NCBI GenBank assembly: GCA_001464835.1
Contig: LNDS01000025.1
Coordinates: 1 to 64,000, forward strand
DNA length: 64,000 nt
Reading direction: 5' to 3'
Source of the DNA: Rhizobiales bacterium Ga0077525
Lineage (GTDB): Bacteria; Pseudomonadota; Alphaproteobacteria; Rhizobiales; Xanthobacteraceae
Below the pieces are notes generated by a model. It was given only the letters and a program-made list of their open reading frames with translations. It did no database searches and was not told the DNA's origin. A program made the position numbers and the translations under genes. Of the stretch, positions 25,469 to 33,694 are shown in pieces; within the stretch, counting starts at the first letter, position 1, and the number at the start of each line of letters is the position of its first letter.

Positions 25469-26329
25469 ATGACTGAAATCACTACGCTGCGCATCGCCAT
25501 CGGCGACTATCCGCATACGCTGCCGCTCAAGCGCGGCGACATCATCTCGCCAACGCTGAAGCTGGATTTCGTCGATGTGAAACCGATGCACACGGCGTTC
25601 AAGCCGATGGTGCGAGAGCACGCCTATGACGCCAGCGAAATGGCGCTGGTCACTTATTTGCAGGCGAAGGAGCACAACAAGGGCCTGACTCTGCTGCCGG
25701 CGGCGATGCTGGCGCGCTTCCAACACGGCACCGTGCTGCACAATGTCGAGCGCGGCCGGCTGTCGCCCGCCGACCTTGCCGGCAAGCGCATCGGTGTGCG
25801 CTCCTACAGCCAGACCACGGCCGGCTGGGTCCGCGGCATCATCGAGAACGACTATGGTGTCGATCTGTCCGGCGTGCAGTGGGTCACCTTCGAGGACGGC
25901 CACGTTGCCGAGGCGAAGGACCCGCAAGGCGTCATCCGCGCCGATAAGGGTAGCGACATCACGCAAATGCTTCTCGCCGGCGATCTGGACGCCGCGATCT
26001 ATGGCGCTGCCATGCCGGACGATCCGCGCCTGCAAAGCGTCATCGTCAACCCGGACGCCGAGGCGAAGCTCTGGTACGCCAAGCACAGGCTGGTGCCGGT
26101 CAATCACATGGTGGTGGTGACCGATGAATTGGCGAAGTCGAAGCCGGCCGCGGTTGCTGAGCTGTACCGGTTGCTGGAAGCCGGCCGGAAGGCCGCGGGT
26201 GCGCCGTCCGACGGGATTGATACCGTGCCGTTCGGCAAGGAAGCCAACCGGCCCTGTCTCGAATTGCTGATTTCCTATGCCGTCCAGCAGGGGTTGATCG
26301 CGCGGCTCAATGTCGACGAGCTTTGGTAG
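25469..26329 (+). CDS. SBP-fold protein, 4,5-dihydroxyphthalate decarboxylase-like
   Basis: 286 residues with no signal peptide, although the fold is that of a type II binding protein: LRIAIGDYPHTLPLKRGD, a Asp/Val-rich strand pair, SEMALVTYLQAKE, LAGKRIGVRSYSQTT. Cytosolic members of this group include 4,5-dihydroxyphthalate decarboxylases, which yield protocatechuate. The gene is divergent from galBC with a 68-bp gap, and protocatechuate is a substrate source for the GalB-GalC route, so an aromatic-acid role is attractive but not proven. Databases usually label such proteins simply as ABC substrate-binding proteins. Confidence 0.6.
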   Translation: MTEITTLRIAIGDYPHTLPLKRGDIISPTLKLDFVDVKPMHTAFKPMVREHAYDASEMALVTYLQAKEHNKGLTLLPAAMLARFQHGTVLHNVERGRLSPADLAGKRIGVRSYSQTTAGWVRGIIENDYGVDLSGVQWVTFEDGHVAEAKDPQGVIRADKGSDITQMLLAGDLDAAIYGAAMPDDPRLQSVIVNPDAEAKLWYAKHRLVPVNHMVVVTDELAKSKPAAVAELYRLLEAGRKAAGAPSDGIDTVPFGKEANRPCLELLISYAVQQGLIARLNVDELW

Positions 26330-26475
26330 GCCTCGCTTGCAGGGCGTTGTGCGGTGCCAAATAAAGAGCCAAGTTTGCCTAGAAAATAGCCATGGGCGTG
26401 TGATCGAAAACTAGGCAACTCTCCGCGCCAGCGTTATACAGACGTATAGTCAATAACTTGACCCGATATCCGCGC

Positions 26476-26492
26476 TTGGCACAGGGCTTGCG
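26476..26492 (+). promoter_or_regulatory. Sigma-54 (RpoN) -24/-12 promoter of the urea transport operon
   Basis: TTGGCACAGGGCTTGCG matches the sigma-54 consensus YTGGCAC-N5-TTGCW, with the invariant GG and GC at the required spacing. Transcription would start near 26503, about 55 bases before the urtA ATG. RpoN promoters need an activator, most simply NtrC for urea uptake; a clear NtrC site was not found. Confidence 0.8.
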
Positions 26493-26558
26493 ATTGTCCC
26501 TGTGCGCGAAGAAGTCGCCGCGACTGAACGCGCGCGTCAAACGCAGGGGTCTCAAAAC

Positions 26559-27881
26559 ATGTTTACATCGATTCAAACGGCCGCGCAGCGGTCGACTTCC
26601 CGTAAGTGGCTTTCCGCCGCTGCCGGTGTTGCCTTGGTGGCTGGCGCTGTCCAGTCCGCCTCGGCTCAGGAAACCATCAAGGTTGGTGTTCTGCACTCGC
26701 TCTCCGGCACCATGGCCATCAGCGAAACCACGCTGAAGGACACCGTGCTGTTCATGATCGACGAGCAGAACAAGAAGGGCGGCGTCAACGGCAAGAAACT
26801 CGAAGCCGTCGTTGTCGATCCGGCCTCGAACTGGCCGCTGTTCGCTGAAAAAGCCCGCGAACTGATCTCCAAGGACAAGGTCGCGGTTGTGTTCGGCTGC
26901 TGGACCTCGGTGTCCCGCAAGTCGGTGCTGCCGGTGTTCAAGGAATTGAACTCGATCCTGTTCTACCCGGTGCAGTACGAAGGTGAAGAATCCGAGCGCA
27001 ACGTGTTCTACACCGGCGCCGCTCCAAACCAGCAGGCCATTCCGGCCGTCGACTATCTGATGAGCAAGGAAGGCGGCGCGGTGAAGCGCTGGGTCCTCGC
27101 CGGCACCGACTACGTCTATCCGCGCACGACCAACAAGATCCTCGAAGCCTACTTGAAGTCGAAAGGCGTCAAGCAGGAAGACATCATGATCAACTACACG
27201 CCGTTCGGGCATTCCGATTGGCAGACGATCGTGTCGGACATCAAGAAGTTCGGCTCGGCCGGCAAGAAGACGGGCGTTGTCTCGACCATCAACGGCGACG
27301 CCAACGTGCCATTCTACAAGGAACTGGGTAACCAGGGTATCAAGGCGACCGACATTCCGGTCGTGGCGTTCTCTGTCGGCGAAGAAGAACTCGCCGGTCT
27401 CGACACCAAGCCGCTGCTCGGCCATCTCGCCGCCTGGAACTACTTCCAGTCGGTCAAGAGCGCTGGCAATTCAGAGTTCATCAAGAAGTGGCAGGAGTTC
27501 ACCAAGAACCCGAAGCGCGTCACCAACGATCCCATGGAAGCGACTGTCATCGGCTTCAACATGTGGGTGAAGGCGGTTGAGAAGGTGAAGTCGACCGACG
27601 CCGACAAGGTCATCGACGCTCTCCCGGGCATCGAAGCCGCCAACCTGACCGGCGGCACCTCGAAGATGCTGCCGAACCACCACATCACCAAGCCAGTGTT
27701 CGTCGGCGAAATCAAAGCCGACGGCCAGTTCGATGTTGTGTGGAAGACCAAGGGCCTCGTCCCCGGCGATGCCTGGACCGACTTCCTGCCCGGTTCGAAG
27801 GACCTCGACTCCGATTGGGTCAAGCTGAAGTGCGGCAACTACAACACCGTCACCAAGAAGTGCGGCGGTCAGGCTTCCTGA
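26559..27881 (+). CDS. urtA: Urea ABC transporter substrate-binding protein
   Basis: 440 residues from the ATG at 26559 (AGGGG upstream); the 19 codons of frame before it begin at the likely transcription start and are not used. A long Tat-like or Sec signal (RKWLSAAAGVALVAG, cleavage near ASA-Q) leads into the UrtA fold: KVGVLHSLSGTMAISETTLKD, GCWTSVSRKSVLPVFKE, LFYPVQYEGEE, and a C-terminal NYNTVTKKCGG. It binds urea in the periplasm and feeds UrtBC. It is the first gene of urtABCDE behind the sigma-54 promoter; a strong stem-loop at 27909-27932 separates it from urtB. Confidence 0.93.
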   Translation: MFTSIQTAAQRSTSRKWLSAAAGVALVAGAVQSASAQETIKVGVLHSLSGTMAISETTLKDTVLFMIDEQNKKGGVNGKKLEAVVVDPASNWPLFAEKARELISKDKVAVVFGCWTSVSRKSVLPVFKELNSILFYPVQYEGEESERNVFYTGAAPNQQAIPAVDYLMSKEGGAVKRWVLAGTDYVYPRTTNKILEAYLKSKGVKQEDIMINYTPFGHSDWQTIVSDIKKFGSAGKKTGVVSTINGDANVPFYKELGNQGIKATDIPVVAFSVGEEELAGLDTKPLLGHLAAWNYFQSVKSAGNSEFIKKWQEFTKNPKRVTNDPMEATVIGFNMWVKAVEKVKSTDADKVIDALPGIEAANLTGGTSKMLPNHHITKPVFVGEIKADGQFDVVWKTKGLVPGDAWTDFLPGSKDLDSDWVKLKCGNYNTVTKKCGGQAS

Positions 27882-27908
27882 TCTCTGTCGCCTGACGGCA
27901 TCGAAAAC

Positions 27909-27932
27909 GGAGGCGGCGCATCCGCCGCCTCC
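27909..27932 (+). other. Stable intercistronic stem-loop between urtA and urtB
   Basis: GGAGGCGGCG and CGCCGCCTCC form a perfect 10-bp GC-rich stem around a CATC tetraloop, 27 bases after the urtA stop. There is no T tract, so it probably stabilises the urtA message or attenuates transcription into urtB. Such hairpins often raise binding-protein levels above those of the membrane subunits. Confidence 0.6.
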
Positions 27933-27992
27933 ACCTTCCTGAAAAGCGATGACGAACGCTAAGAGCCGCTAAAGCGCCGGGATTGAAGTGCA

Positions 27993-29606
27993 ATGGTTAA
28001 ATTCCACGACCGCATCGTGGCGCTCGTATTCGCCATCGGTCTCCTCGTTGTGGCCGCGGGCCTGGCCCATGCCGGCCCCTACGAAGACGCGCTGGAAAAA
28101 TTCACCACTGATGAATTCGCCGACACCGCCGAAGCGGTGACCGAGGTCGCGACCAGCGGCAGTCCGCTGGCGGCGCCGCTCATCGCAGCCCTGCAAGACG
28201 GCCGGCTGCAATTCAGCGCGAAAGACAAAAAGGTCTTCATCAAGACCGCCGACGACAAGTTGATCGACGCCGAAACCGGCAAGCCGTTCGATGGCACGCC
28301 GCCGGACGATCTCGACACCGTGCGCGTCAATAACCGTTTGCGTGGTGTCATCGAGGCCGCCAATGGCGCGCTCACCTTGATGGCGCCCGATGCCGGCAAG
28401 CGCTACGAGTCGGCGCAGTCGGTGTTCAAGTCGCGCGACGCCGCCGTGCTGCCGGCGGTGGAAAAGGCGCTCGAAGCCGAGAAGGTCGCGCGCGTCAAGA
28501 AAATCTTGAACGAAGCGCGCGCCGCCATTCTGCTGGCTGCCGATGACACGTCGGCGCCGGACCGCATCGCCGCCATTGAAGTCATCCGCGCCCGTGGCGA
28601 TCAGGATTCGCTGGCGCTGCTGCAAAGCCTGCCGGCCGATCTGCCCGCCGACGTGCGCGCCACCGCCAACGGCGCGATCAAGACCGTCGAGCGCAATCTC
28701 GCGCTGTGGAATACGGTGCAGAACCTCTGGTACGGGCTGTCGCTCGGCTCGGTGCTGCTGCTCGCCGCCATTGGCCTGGCCATTACCTTCGGCGTGATGG
28801 GCGTCATCAACATGGCGCACGGCGAAATGGTCATGCTCGGCGCCTACACGACCTATGTCGTGCAGGACGTCATCCGCACTAGTTATCCCGGCCTGTTCGA
28901 TTATTCACTGGCCTTTGCATTGCCGCTCGCTTTCCTCGTCGCGGCCATTGTCGGCATCATCATCGAACGCACGGTGATCCGCTTTCTTTATGGACGGCCG
29001 CTGGAAACCCTGCTGGCCACCTGGGGCATCTCGCTGGTGCTGATGCAGGCGGTACGCGCCGTCTTCGGTCCCACGAATAAAGAGGTCGGCAATCCGTCCT
29101 GGATGTCGGGCGCTTTCGATCTCGGCGGCATTCTCATTACCTATAACCGCATGTGGATCATCGTCTTTACCGGCATCGTGTTTGTCGCGCTTCTCGCCAT
29201 GCTTCGGTTCACCCGGCTCGGCCTGGAAATGCGCGCCGTCACACAGAATCGCCAGATGGCGGCGGCGGTCGGCATTCGAACCGCACGTATCGATGCGCTC
29301 ACTTTCGGCCTTGGTTCCGGTATTGCCGGCATCGCCGGCGTGGCCTTGTCGCAGATCGACAACGTCTCGCCCAATCTGGGGCAGGGCTACATCATCGACT
29401 CCTTCATGGTCGTGGTGTTCGGCGGCGTCGGCAATCTGTGGGGCACGCTTGTCGGCGCGCTGACGCTCGGCATCGCCAACAAATTCCTTGAGCCCTTCGC
29501 CGGCGCGGTGCTCGCCAAGATCGCCATCCTCGTGTTCATCATCCTGTTCATCCAGAAGCGGCCGCGCGGCATGTTCGCGCTCAAGGGCAGGGCGATCGAA
29601 GCATGA
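27993..29606 (+). CDS. urtB: Urea ABC transporter permease UrtB
   Basis: 537 residues. A signal-like N-terminus is followed by a ~220-residue periplasmic domain (Asp/Ala/Lys-rich helical repeats, for example DAETGKPFDG and ADDTSAPDRIAAIEVIRARGD) that is characteristic of UrtB and absent from LivH. The membrane part has LivH-type motifs: ITFGVMGVINMAHGEMVMLGAY, the EAA-like loop ALTFGLGSGIAGIAGVAL and VVVFGGVGNLWGTLVGAL. It forms the inner-membrane channel with UrtC. The stop overlaps the urtC start by ATGA. Confidence 0.93.
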   Translation: MVKFHDRIVALVFAIGLLVVAAGLAHAGPYEDALEKFTTDEFADTAEAVTEVATSGSPLAAPLIAALQDGRLQFSAKDKKVFIKTADDKLIDAETGKPFDGTPPDDLDTVRVNNRLRGVIEAANGALTLMAPDAGKRYESAQSVFKSRDAAVLPAVEKALEAEKVARVKKILNEARAAILLAADDTSAPDRIAAIEVIRARGDQDSLALLQSLPADLPADVRATANGAIKTVERNLALWNTVQNLWYGLSLGSVLLLAAIGLAITFGVMGVINMAHGEMVMLGAYTTYVVQDVIRTSYPGLFDYSLAFALPLAFLVAAIVGIIIERTVIRFLYGRPLETLLATWGISLVLMQAVRAVFGPTNKEVGNPSWMSGAFDLGGILITYNRMWIIVFTGIVFVALLAMLRFTRLGLEMRAVTQNRQMAAAVGIRTARIDALTFGLGSGIAGIAGVALSQIDNVSPNLGQGYIIDSFMVVVFGGVGNLWGTLVGALTLGIANKFLEPFAGAVLAKIAILVFIILFIQKRPRGMFALKGRAIEA

Positions 29607-30775
29607 TGTCCGCGCACCCGCTCATTCGCCTGCTCGATCGCGGCTCGACGCTGTTCCTCGTCCTGCTGGGGGCGTTCGCCATCGCGATTCCCGTGCTGAA
29701 CCTGCTGATGCCGGCCGGCTCGGCGCTGCATGTCTCGACCTATTTCGTCGCGCTGTTCGGCAAATATGTCTGCTACGGCCTGCTCGCCCTCTCGATCGAT
29801 CTGATCTGGGGCTATGTCGGCATCCTGTCGCTCGGCCACGGCGCCTTCTTCGCGCTCGGCGGTTACGCCATGGGCATGTACCTGATGCGCCAGATCGGCG
29901 ACCGCGGCGTCTACGCCAATCCGATCCTGCCGGACTTCATGGTGTTCCTGAACTGGTCGGAACTGCCGATCTTCTGGTACGGCTTCAACAACTTCGCCTA
30001 CGCCATGCTGATGGTGCTGCTGGTGCCGGGCCTTTTGGCCTTCGTGTTCGGCTGGTTCGCCTTCCGCTCGCGCGTGACCGGCGTCTACCTGTCGATCATC
30101 ACCCAGGCGATGACCTACGCGCTGCTGCTCGGCTTCTTCCGCAACAATTTCGGCTTCGGCGGCAATAACGGCCTGACCGATTTCAAGGACATCCTCGGCT
30201 TCAACGTGCAGGCCGACGGCACCCGCAATGCGCTGCTCGTCATCTCCTGCCTGATGCTGGCTTTATGCTTCCTCGTCTGCCGCGCCATTGTCACCTCGAA
30301 ATTCGGCAAGGTGCTGATCGGCATCCGCGATGCGGAGTCGCGCACGCGCTTCCTCGGTTATCGCGTCGAGGCCTACAAGCTGTTCGTGTTCACGGTGTCG
30401 GCCTGCATGGCCGGCATTGCCGGCGCGCTCTATGTGCCGCAGGTCGGCATCATCAATCCCGGCGAATTCGCGCCGGCGAACTCCATTGAAGCCGTGATCT
30501 GGGTCGCGGTCGGCGGCCGCGGCACGTTGACCGGCGCGGTGCTGGGCGCCTTCGTCGTCAACTACGCCAAGACCTTCTTCACCTCCGGCTTCCTGGCGCC
30601 GTACTGGCTGTTCATGCTCGGCGGCCTATTCATCGGCACCACCTTGTTCATGCCGCGGGGCATCATCGGCACCTACAACAACTGGCGCGCCAATCAGGCC
30701 GACAAGAAGGACGCCGCCAGAGACAATGCCAAAAACGACGCCTTTCCGTCGGCTCCGCCGCACGCGGCTGAATAG
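29603..30775 (+). CDS. urtC: Urea ABC transporter permease UrtC
   Basis: 390 residues, LivM-type permease with about eight or nine transmembrane helices. Visible motifs: LSIDLIWGYVGILSLGHGAFFALGGYAMG, FRSRVTGVYLSIITQAMTYAL, RDAESRTRFLGYRVEAYKLF and VAVGGRGTLTGAVLGAF. A charged cytosolic tail (NQADKKDAARDNAKND) ends the protein. It pairs with UrtB and takes energy from UrtD/UrtE. The start overlaps urtB by 4 bases and urtD follows 6 bases after the stop. Confidence 0.93.
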   Translation: MMSAHPLIRLLDRGSTLFLVLLGAFAIAIPVLNLLMPAGSALHVSTYFVALFGKYVCYGLLALSIDLIWGYVGILSLGHGAFFALGGYAMGMYLMRQIGDRGVYANPILPDFMVFLNWSELPIFWYGFNNFAYAMLMVLLVPGLLAFVFGWFAFRSRVTGVYLSIITQAMTYALLLGFFRNNFGFGGNNGLTDFKDILGFNVQADGTRNALLVISCLMLALCFLVCRAIVTSKFGKVLIGIRDAESRTRFLGYRVEAYKLFVFTVSACMAGIAGALYVPQVGIINPGEFAPANSIEAVIWVAVGGRGTLTGAVLGAFVVNYAKTFFTSGFLAPYWLFMLGGLFIGTTLFMPRGIIGTYNNWRANQADKKDAARDNAKNDAFPSAPPHAAE

Positions 30776-30781
30776 GGGCGC

Positions 30782-31540
30782 ATGATGGACAAGCAGACCA
30801 CCTCCGCTTTGCTCTACCTCGACGGCGTCAGCGTCTCGTTCGACGGCTTCAAGGCGCTCAACGAATTGTCGTTCATCGTTGAGCCCGGCGAGATGCGTGC
30901 CATCATCGGCCCGAACGGCGCCGGCAAGACGACAATGATGGACGTCATCACCGGCAAGACCCGGCCCGACGAGGGCGACGTCTATTTCCAGGAAGGCCAG
31001 TTCGACCTGACCAAGCTGGACGAGACCGAAATCGCCACGCTCGGCATCGGCCGCAAATTCCAGAAGCCGACCGTGTTCGAAATGCACACGGTCGAGGATA
31101 ACCTTCAGCTTTCGCTCAAGAACGACCGCAGCGTCCGCGCCACATTGTTCTGGCAGTCGTCCGCCGAACAGGAAAAGCGCATCGACGACGTGCTCGACAT
31201 CGTCCGGCTCAAGCATTTGCGCCAGCGTGTCGCCGGTAGCCTTTCGCACGGCCAGAAGCAGTGGCTGGAGATCGCCATGCTTTTGGCACAGGACCCGAAA
31301 TTACTCCTCGTCGACGAGCCGGTTGCCGGCATGACCGATGTCGAGACCATGCAGACCGCCGAACTCTTGCGCGAGATCAACAAGACCAAGACGGTGGTCG
31401 TGGTCGAACACGACATGGCCTTCGTGCGCGAGCTAGGGGTTAAGGTGACGTGCCTGCACGAAGGTTCGGTGCTGGCCGAAGGCACCATTGACGATGTTTC
31501 GACCAATGACCGCGTGGTCGAAGTATATTTGGGGCGATAG
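30782..31540 (+). CDS. urtD: Urea ABC transporter ATPase UrtD
   Basis: 252 residues. Walker A GPNGAGKTT, Q-loop near KFQKPTVFE, signature SLSHGQKQWLEIA and Walker B LLLVDEP are all present, along with the switch His in VVVEHDMAF. It matches LivG-type subunits, with the urea-specific context giving the name. It hydrolyses ATP on the cytosolic side together with UrtE. The urtE start follows 3 bases after its stop. Confidence 0.92.
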   Translation: MMDKQTTSALLYLDGVSVSFDGFKALNELSFIVEPGEMRAIIGPNGAGKTTMMDVITGKTRPDEGDVYFQEGQFDLTKLDETEIATLGIGRKFQKPTVFEMHTVEDNLQLSLKNDRSVRATLFWQSSAEQEKRIDDVLDIVRLKHLRQRVAGSLSHGQKQWLEIAMLLAQDPKLLLVDEPVAGMTDVETMQTAELLREINKTKTVVVVEHDMAFVRELGVKVTCLHEGSVLAEGTIDDVSTNDRVVEVYLGR

Positions 31541-31543
31541 CGC

Positions 31544-32239
31544 ATGTTAGAAGCCACCAACATTGACCTCTATTACGGCGCGGCGCAGGCCTTACGCGGG
31601 ATCTCGCTGAAAGCCGAGCCCGGCAAGGTTACTTGCGTGCTTGGCCGCAACGGCGTCGGCAAATCGAGCCTGCTGCGCGCTCTGGTCGGGCAGAAGCCGG
31701 TCAAGAACGGCACTATCATGTTCGAGGGCAAGGACATTACCCGGATGTCCACCGTCGATCGCGCCCGCTCCGGCATCGCCTATGTGCCGCAGGGCCGGGA
31801 GATTTTCCCGCTGCTGACCGTGCAGGAAAATCTAGAGACCGGCTTTGCGCCATTGCCGCGCAGCCAGCGCGAGATTCCCGACGACGTATTCTCGCTGTTT
31901 CCGGTGCTGCAGAGCATGCTCGGGCGGCGCGGCGGCGATCTGTCCGGCGGCCAGCAGCAGCAACTGGCCATCGGCCGCGCGCTGACCATGCGGCCGCGCC
32001 TGCTGCTGCTCGACGAGCCGACCGAGGGCATCCAGCCGTCGATCATCAAGGATATCGGCCGCGCCATCGACTATCTGCGCAGCTTGAAGGAAATGGCGAT
32101 CATCCTGGTCGAGCAGTACCTCGACTTCGCCCAGGAGCTGGGCGACCATCTGGTGGTGATGGACCGAGGATCAATCGTCTATCAGAGCGACAAGGCCAAT
32201 CTCGACGAAGCCGCGTTGAAGCGGGCATTGGCGATTTAG
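31544..32239 (+). CDS. urtE: Urea ABC transporter ATPase UrtE
   Basis: 231 residues, LivF-type ATPase. Walker A GRNGVGKSS, the Q-loop region PQGREIFPLLTVQENLE, signature LSGGQQQQLAIGRAL, Walker B LLLLDEPTEGIQ and the switch His position occupied by EQ in ILVEQYLDFA, as is usual for UrtE/LivF. It completes the importer encoded by urtABCDE. The next gene, ureD, begins after a REP pair, so the urea transport and urease genes probably share transcripts. Confidence 0.92.
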   Translation: MLEATNIDLYYGAAQALRGISLKAEPGKVTCVLGRNGVGKSSLLRALVGQKPVKNGTIMFEGKDITRMSTVDRARSGIAYVPQGREIFPLLTVQENLETGFAPLPRSQREIPDDVFSLFPVLQSMLGRRGGDLSGGQQQQLAIGRALTMRPRLLLLDEPTEGIQPSIIKDIGRAIDYLRSLKEMAIILVEQYLDFAQELGDHLVVMDRGSIVYQSDKANLDEAALKRALAI

Positions 32240-32249
32240 TCACGGTGTC

Positions 32250-32338
32250 GTCCCCGCGAAGGCGGGGACCCAGTACGCCGCAGCCTCTCGCCTTGAATGA
32301 AGTGATCGTGTTTACTGGATGCCCGCCTTCGCGGGCAT
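32250..32338. repeat. REP palindrome pair in inverted orientation (BIME-like)
   Basis: First unit 32250-32269: GTCCCCGC-GAAG-GCGGGGAC. Second unit 32319-32338: ATGCCCGC-CTTC-GCGGGCAT. The cores are reverse complements of each other, the classic layout of paired REP sequences. The pair fills the gap between urtE and ureD. The second unit contains ATG codons in frame with ureD that translate as MPAFAGMT, a known repeat-derived peptide. Confidence 0.85.
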
Positions 32339-33185
32339 GACAGCAGAGAGTGTGGCGGTGCTGAGTATCCAATCCAGTTCAGAAACCTTCGCCGCCAACC
32401 GCGCCACCGGACACATCGCGCTGTCGGTGTCGGCGCATGACGGCGTCACTCGCCGCACGCGCGTGCATGAGGACGGCTCGCTGCGCGTGCGTTTTCCCAA
32501 TGCCACGCCGGAGGCGCTGGAAGCCGTGCTGGTCAATACCGGCGGTGGCATGACCGGCGGCGACCATTTCAGCATCGATCTTGCGATCGGCGAAGGCGCC
32601 AGCCTCATCTTCGGCACCGCGGCTGCGGAGAAAATTTATCGCTCGTCCGGCAACGACGCCGATATGGATGTGCGACTGATGGTGGAGGCCAATGGAAAGC
32701 TGGCCTGGCTGCCGCAGGAGACCATTTTGTTCGACCGCGCGCGGCTCAAGCGCCGTATTGACATCGATCTCGACGACAGCGCGTCGCTGATTATGGCCGA
32801 GGCGGTGGTGTTCGGCCGCGCCGCTATGGACGAGGCGATGGTCGATGGCTTCTTCACCGATGCCTGGCGCATCCGCCGTGGCGGCAAGTTGATCTACGCT
32901 GACACCGCGCGGCTCGACGGCGGCATTGCCGAAAAGATGGCGGCACGCGCCGTCACCCATAGCGGCATTGCCATTGCCACCGTGTTGATTGCACCAGGCG
33001 GCGAAACGGCGCTTGAACAAGTGCGCGCCCTCGGCGAGACTTTTGCCGGAGAGGTCGGCATTTCGGCCTGGAACGGGCTGGCGGTGGCGCGGCTTTGCGC
33101 CAGGGATGGCGCGGCGTTGCGCCACGATCTGATCGCGGTGCTGGCCGCGCTCGGCACGCCGGTGCCGCGGTTGTGGCTGCAGTAA
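32337..33185 (+). CDS. ureD: Urease accessory protein UreD (UreH)
   Basis: About 282 residues. Motifs: [12 protein letters not shown], an [15 protein letters not shown] start of the core, [15 protein letters not shown], a [10 protein letters not shown] segment and a final [12 protein letters not shown]. UreD is the scaffold that joins apo-urease and, with UreF and UreG, allows Nickel insertion. The start is uncertain. The ATG at 32319 and most of the next lie inside a REP hairpin; GTG at 32358 has AGAGAG seven bases upstream and may be the true start. The core begins well after all of these. Confidence 0.9.
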   Translation: MTAESVAVLSIQSSSETFAANRATGHIALSVSAHDGVTRRTRVHEDGSLRVRFPNATPEALEAVLVNTGGGMTGGDHFSIDLAIGEGASLIFGTAAAEKIYRSSGNDADMDVRLMVEANGKLAWLPQETILFDRARLKRRIDIDLDDSASLIMAEAVVFGRAAMDEAMVDGFFTDAWRIRRGGKLIYADTARLDGGIAEKMAARAVTHSGIAIATVLIAPGGETALEQVRALGETFAGEVGISAWNGLAVARLCARDGAALRHDLIAVLAALGTPVPRLWLQ

Positions 33186-33198
33186 TCAAGAGGAAGCG

Positions 33199-33501
33199 AT
33201 GAATCTGACGCCCCGGGAAAAAGACAAGATGCTGATCGCGGTCGCCGCCATGGTGGCGCGCCGCAGGCTGGAGCGCGGCGTCAAGCTCAACCACCCGGAA
33301 GCGGTGGCGCTGATTTCCGATTTCATTCTGGAGGGCGCGCGCGACGGCCGCACCGTCGCTGATCTGATGCGCGACGGTGCCCATGTCGTCACCCGCGCTC
33401 AGTGCATGGACGGCATCGCCGAGATGATCCACGACATCCAGGTTGAAGCCACGTTTCCCGACGGCACCAAGCTCGTCACCGTTCACGAACCGATCCGCTA
33501 A
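33199..33501 (+). CDS. ureA: Urease gamma subunit
   Basis: 100 residues, the normal length. The start [27 protein letters not shown] and the D-G-R-T-V-A-D-L-M and [22 protein letters not shown] segments are diagnostic. It packs around the alpha subunit in the (alpha-beta-gamma)3 trimer; it carries no nickel ligand. It lies 13 bases after ureD, with GAGGAAGC as ribosome-binding site, and is followed within 10 bases by a small membrane peptide gene. Confidence 0.95.
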   Translation: MNLTPREKDKMLIAVAAMVARRRLERGVKLNHPEAVALISDFILEGARDGRTVADLMRDGAHVVTRAQCMDGIAEMIHDIQVEATFPDGTKLVTVHEPIR

Positions 33502-33511
33502 GGAGTTAGCC

Positions 33512-33694
33512 TTGAAAAAAGCAGTTACGATTTTGTCGTTGATGACCACAAGCGCCGCTTCCGCACATGAAGCGCTGGCGCCGCACATGCACCCGCACGC
33601 GACCAGCATGCTGCCCGGTGTCGAGGTCTTTGGCGTCGCGGCACTCGTACTGGCGCTCGGCGTGATCGCTTACACATATGTCAAGCGCGGTTAG
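33512..33694 (+). CDS. 60-aa membrane-anchored His-bearing peptide in the urease operon
   Basis: Starts at a TTG with AAGGAG six bases upstream, a strong site, although the open frame reaches 33443. Residues 1-18 look like a signal peptide ([18 protein letters not shown]). Then comes a short [15 protein letters not shown] stretch with four His, then one transmembrane helix (about 38-56) and a basic YTYVKRG end. The topology would put the His cluster in the periplasm. No family was recognised. Position between ureA and ureB suggests a link to nickel or urea handling, but that is inference from context alone. Confidence 0.7.
   Translation: MKKAVTILSLMTTSAASAHEALAPHMHPHATSMLPGVEVFGVAALVLALGVIAYTYVKRG

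Noticed and set aside
26435..26448. Dyad TATAC-AGAC-GTATA upstream of the sigma-54 promoter, loosely like the 17 kb palindromes
   Set aside because: The arms are only five bases and do not match the GTTATACGCAA core well enough to claim a shared regulator.
26336..26475. NtrC enhancer sites upstream of urtA
   Set aside because: Only half-site-like GGTGC/TGC matches were seen; none reaches a convincing full dyad.
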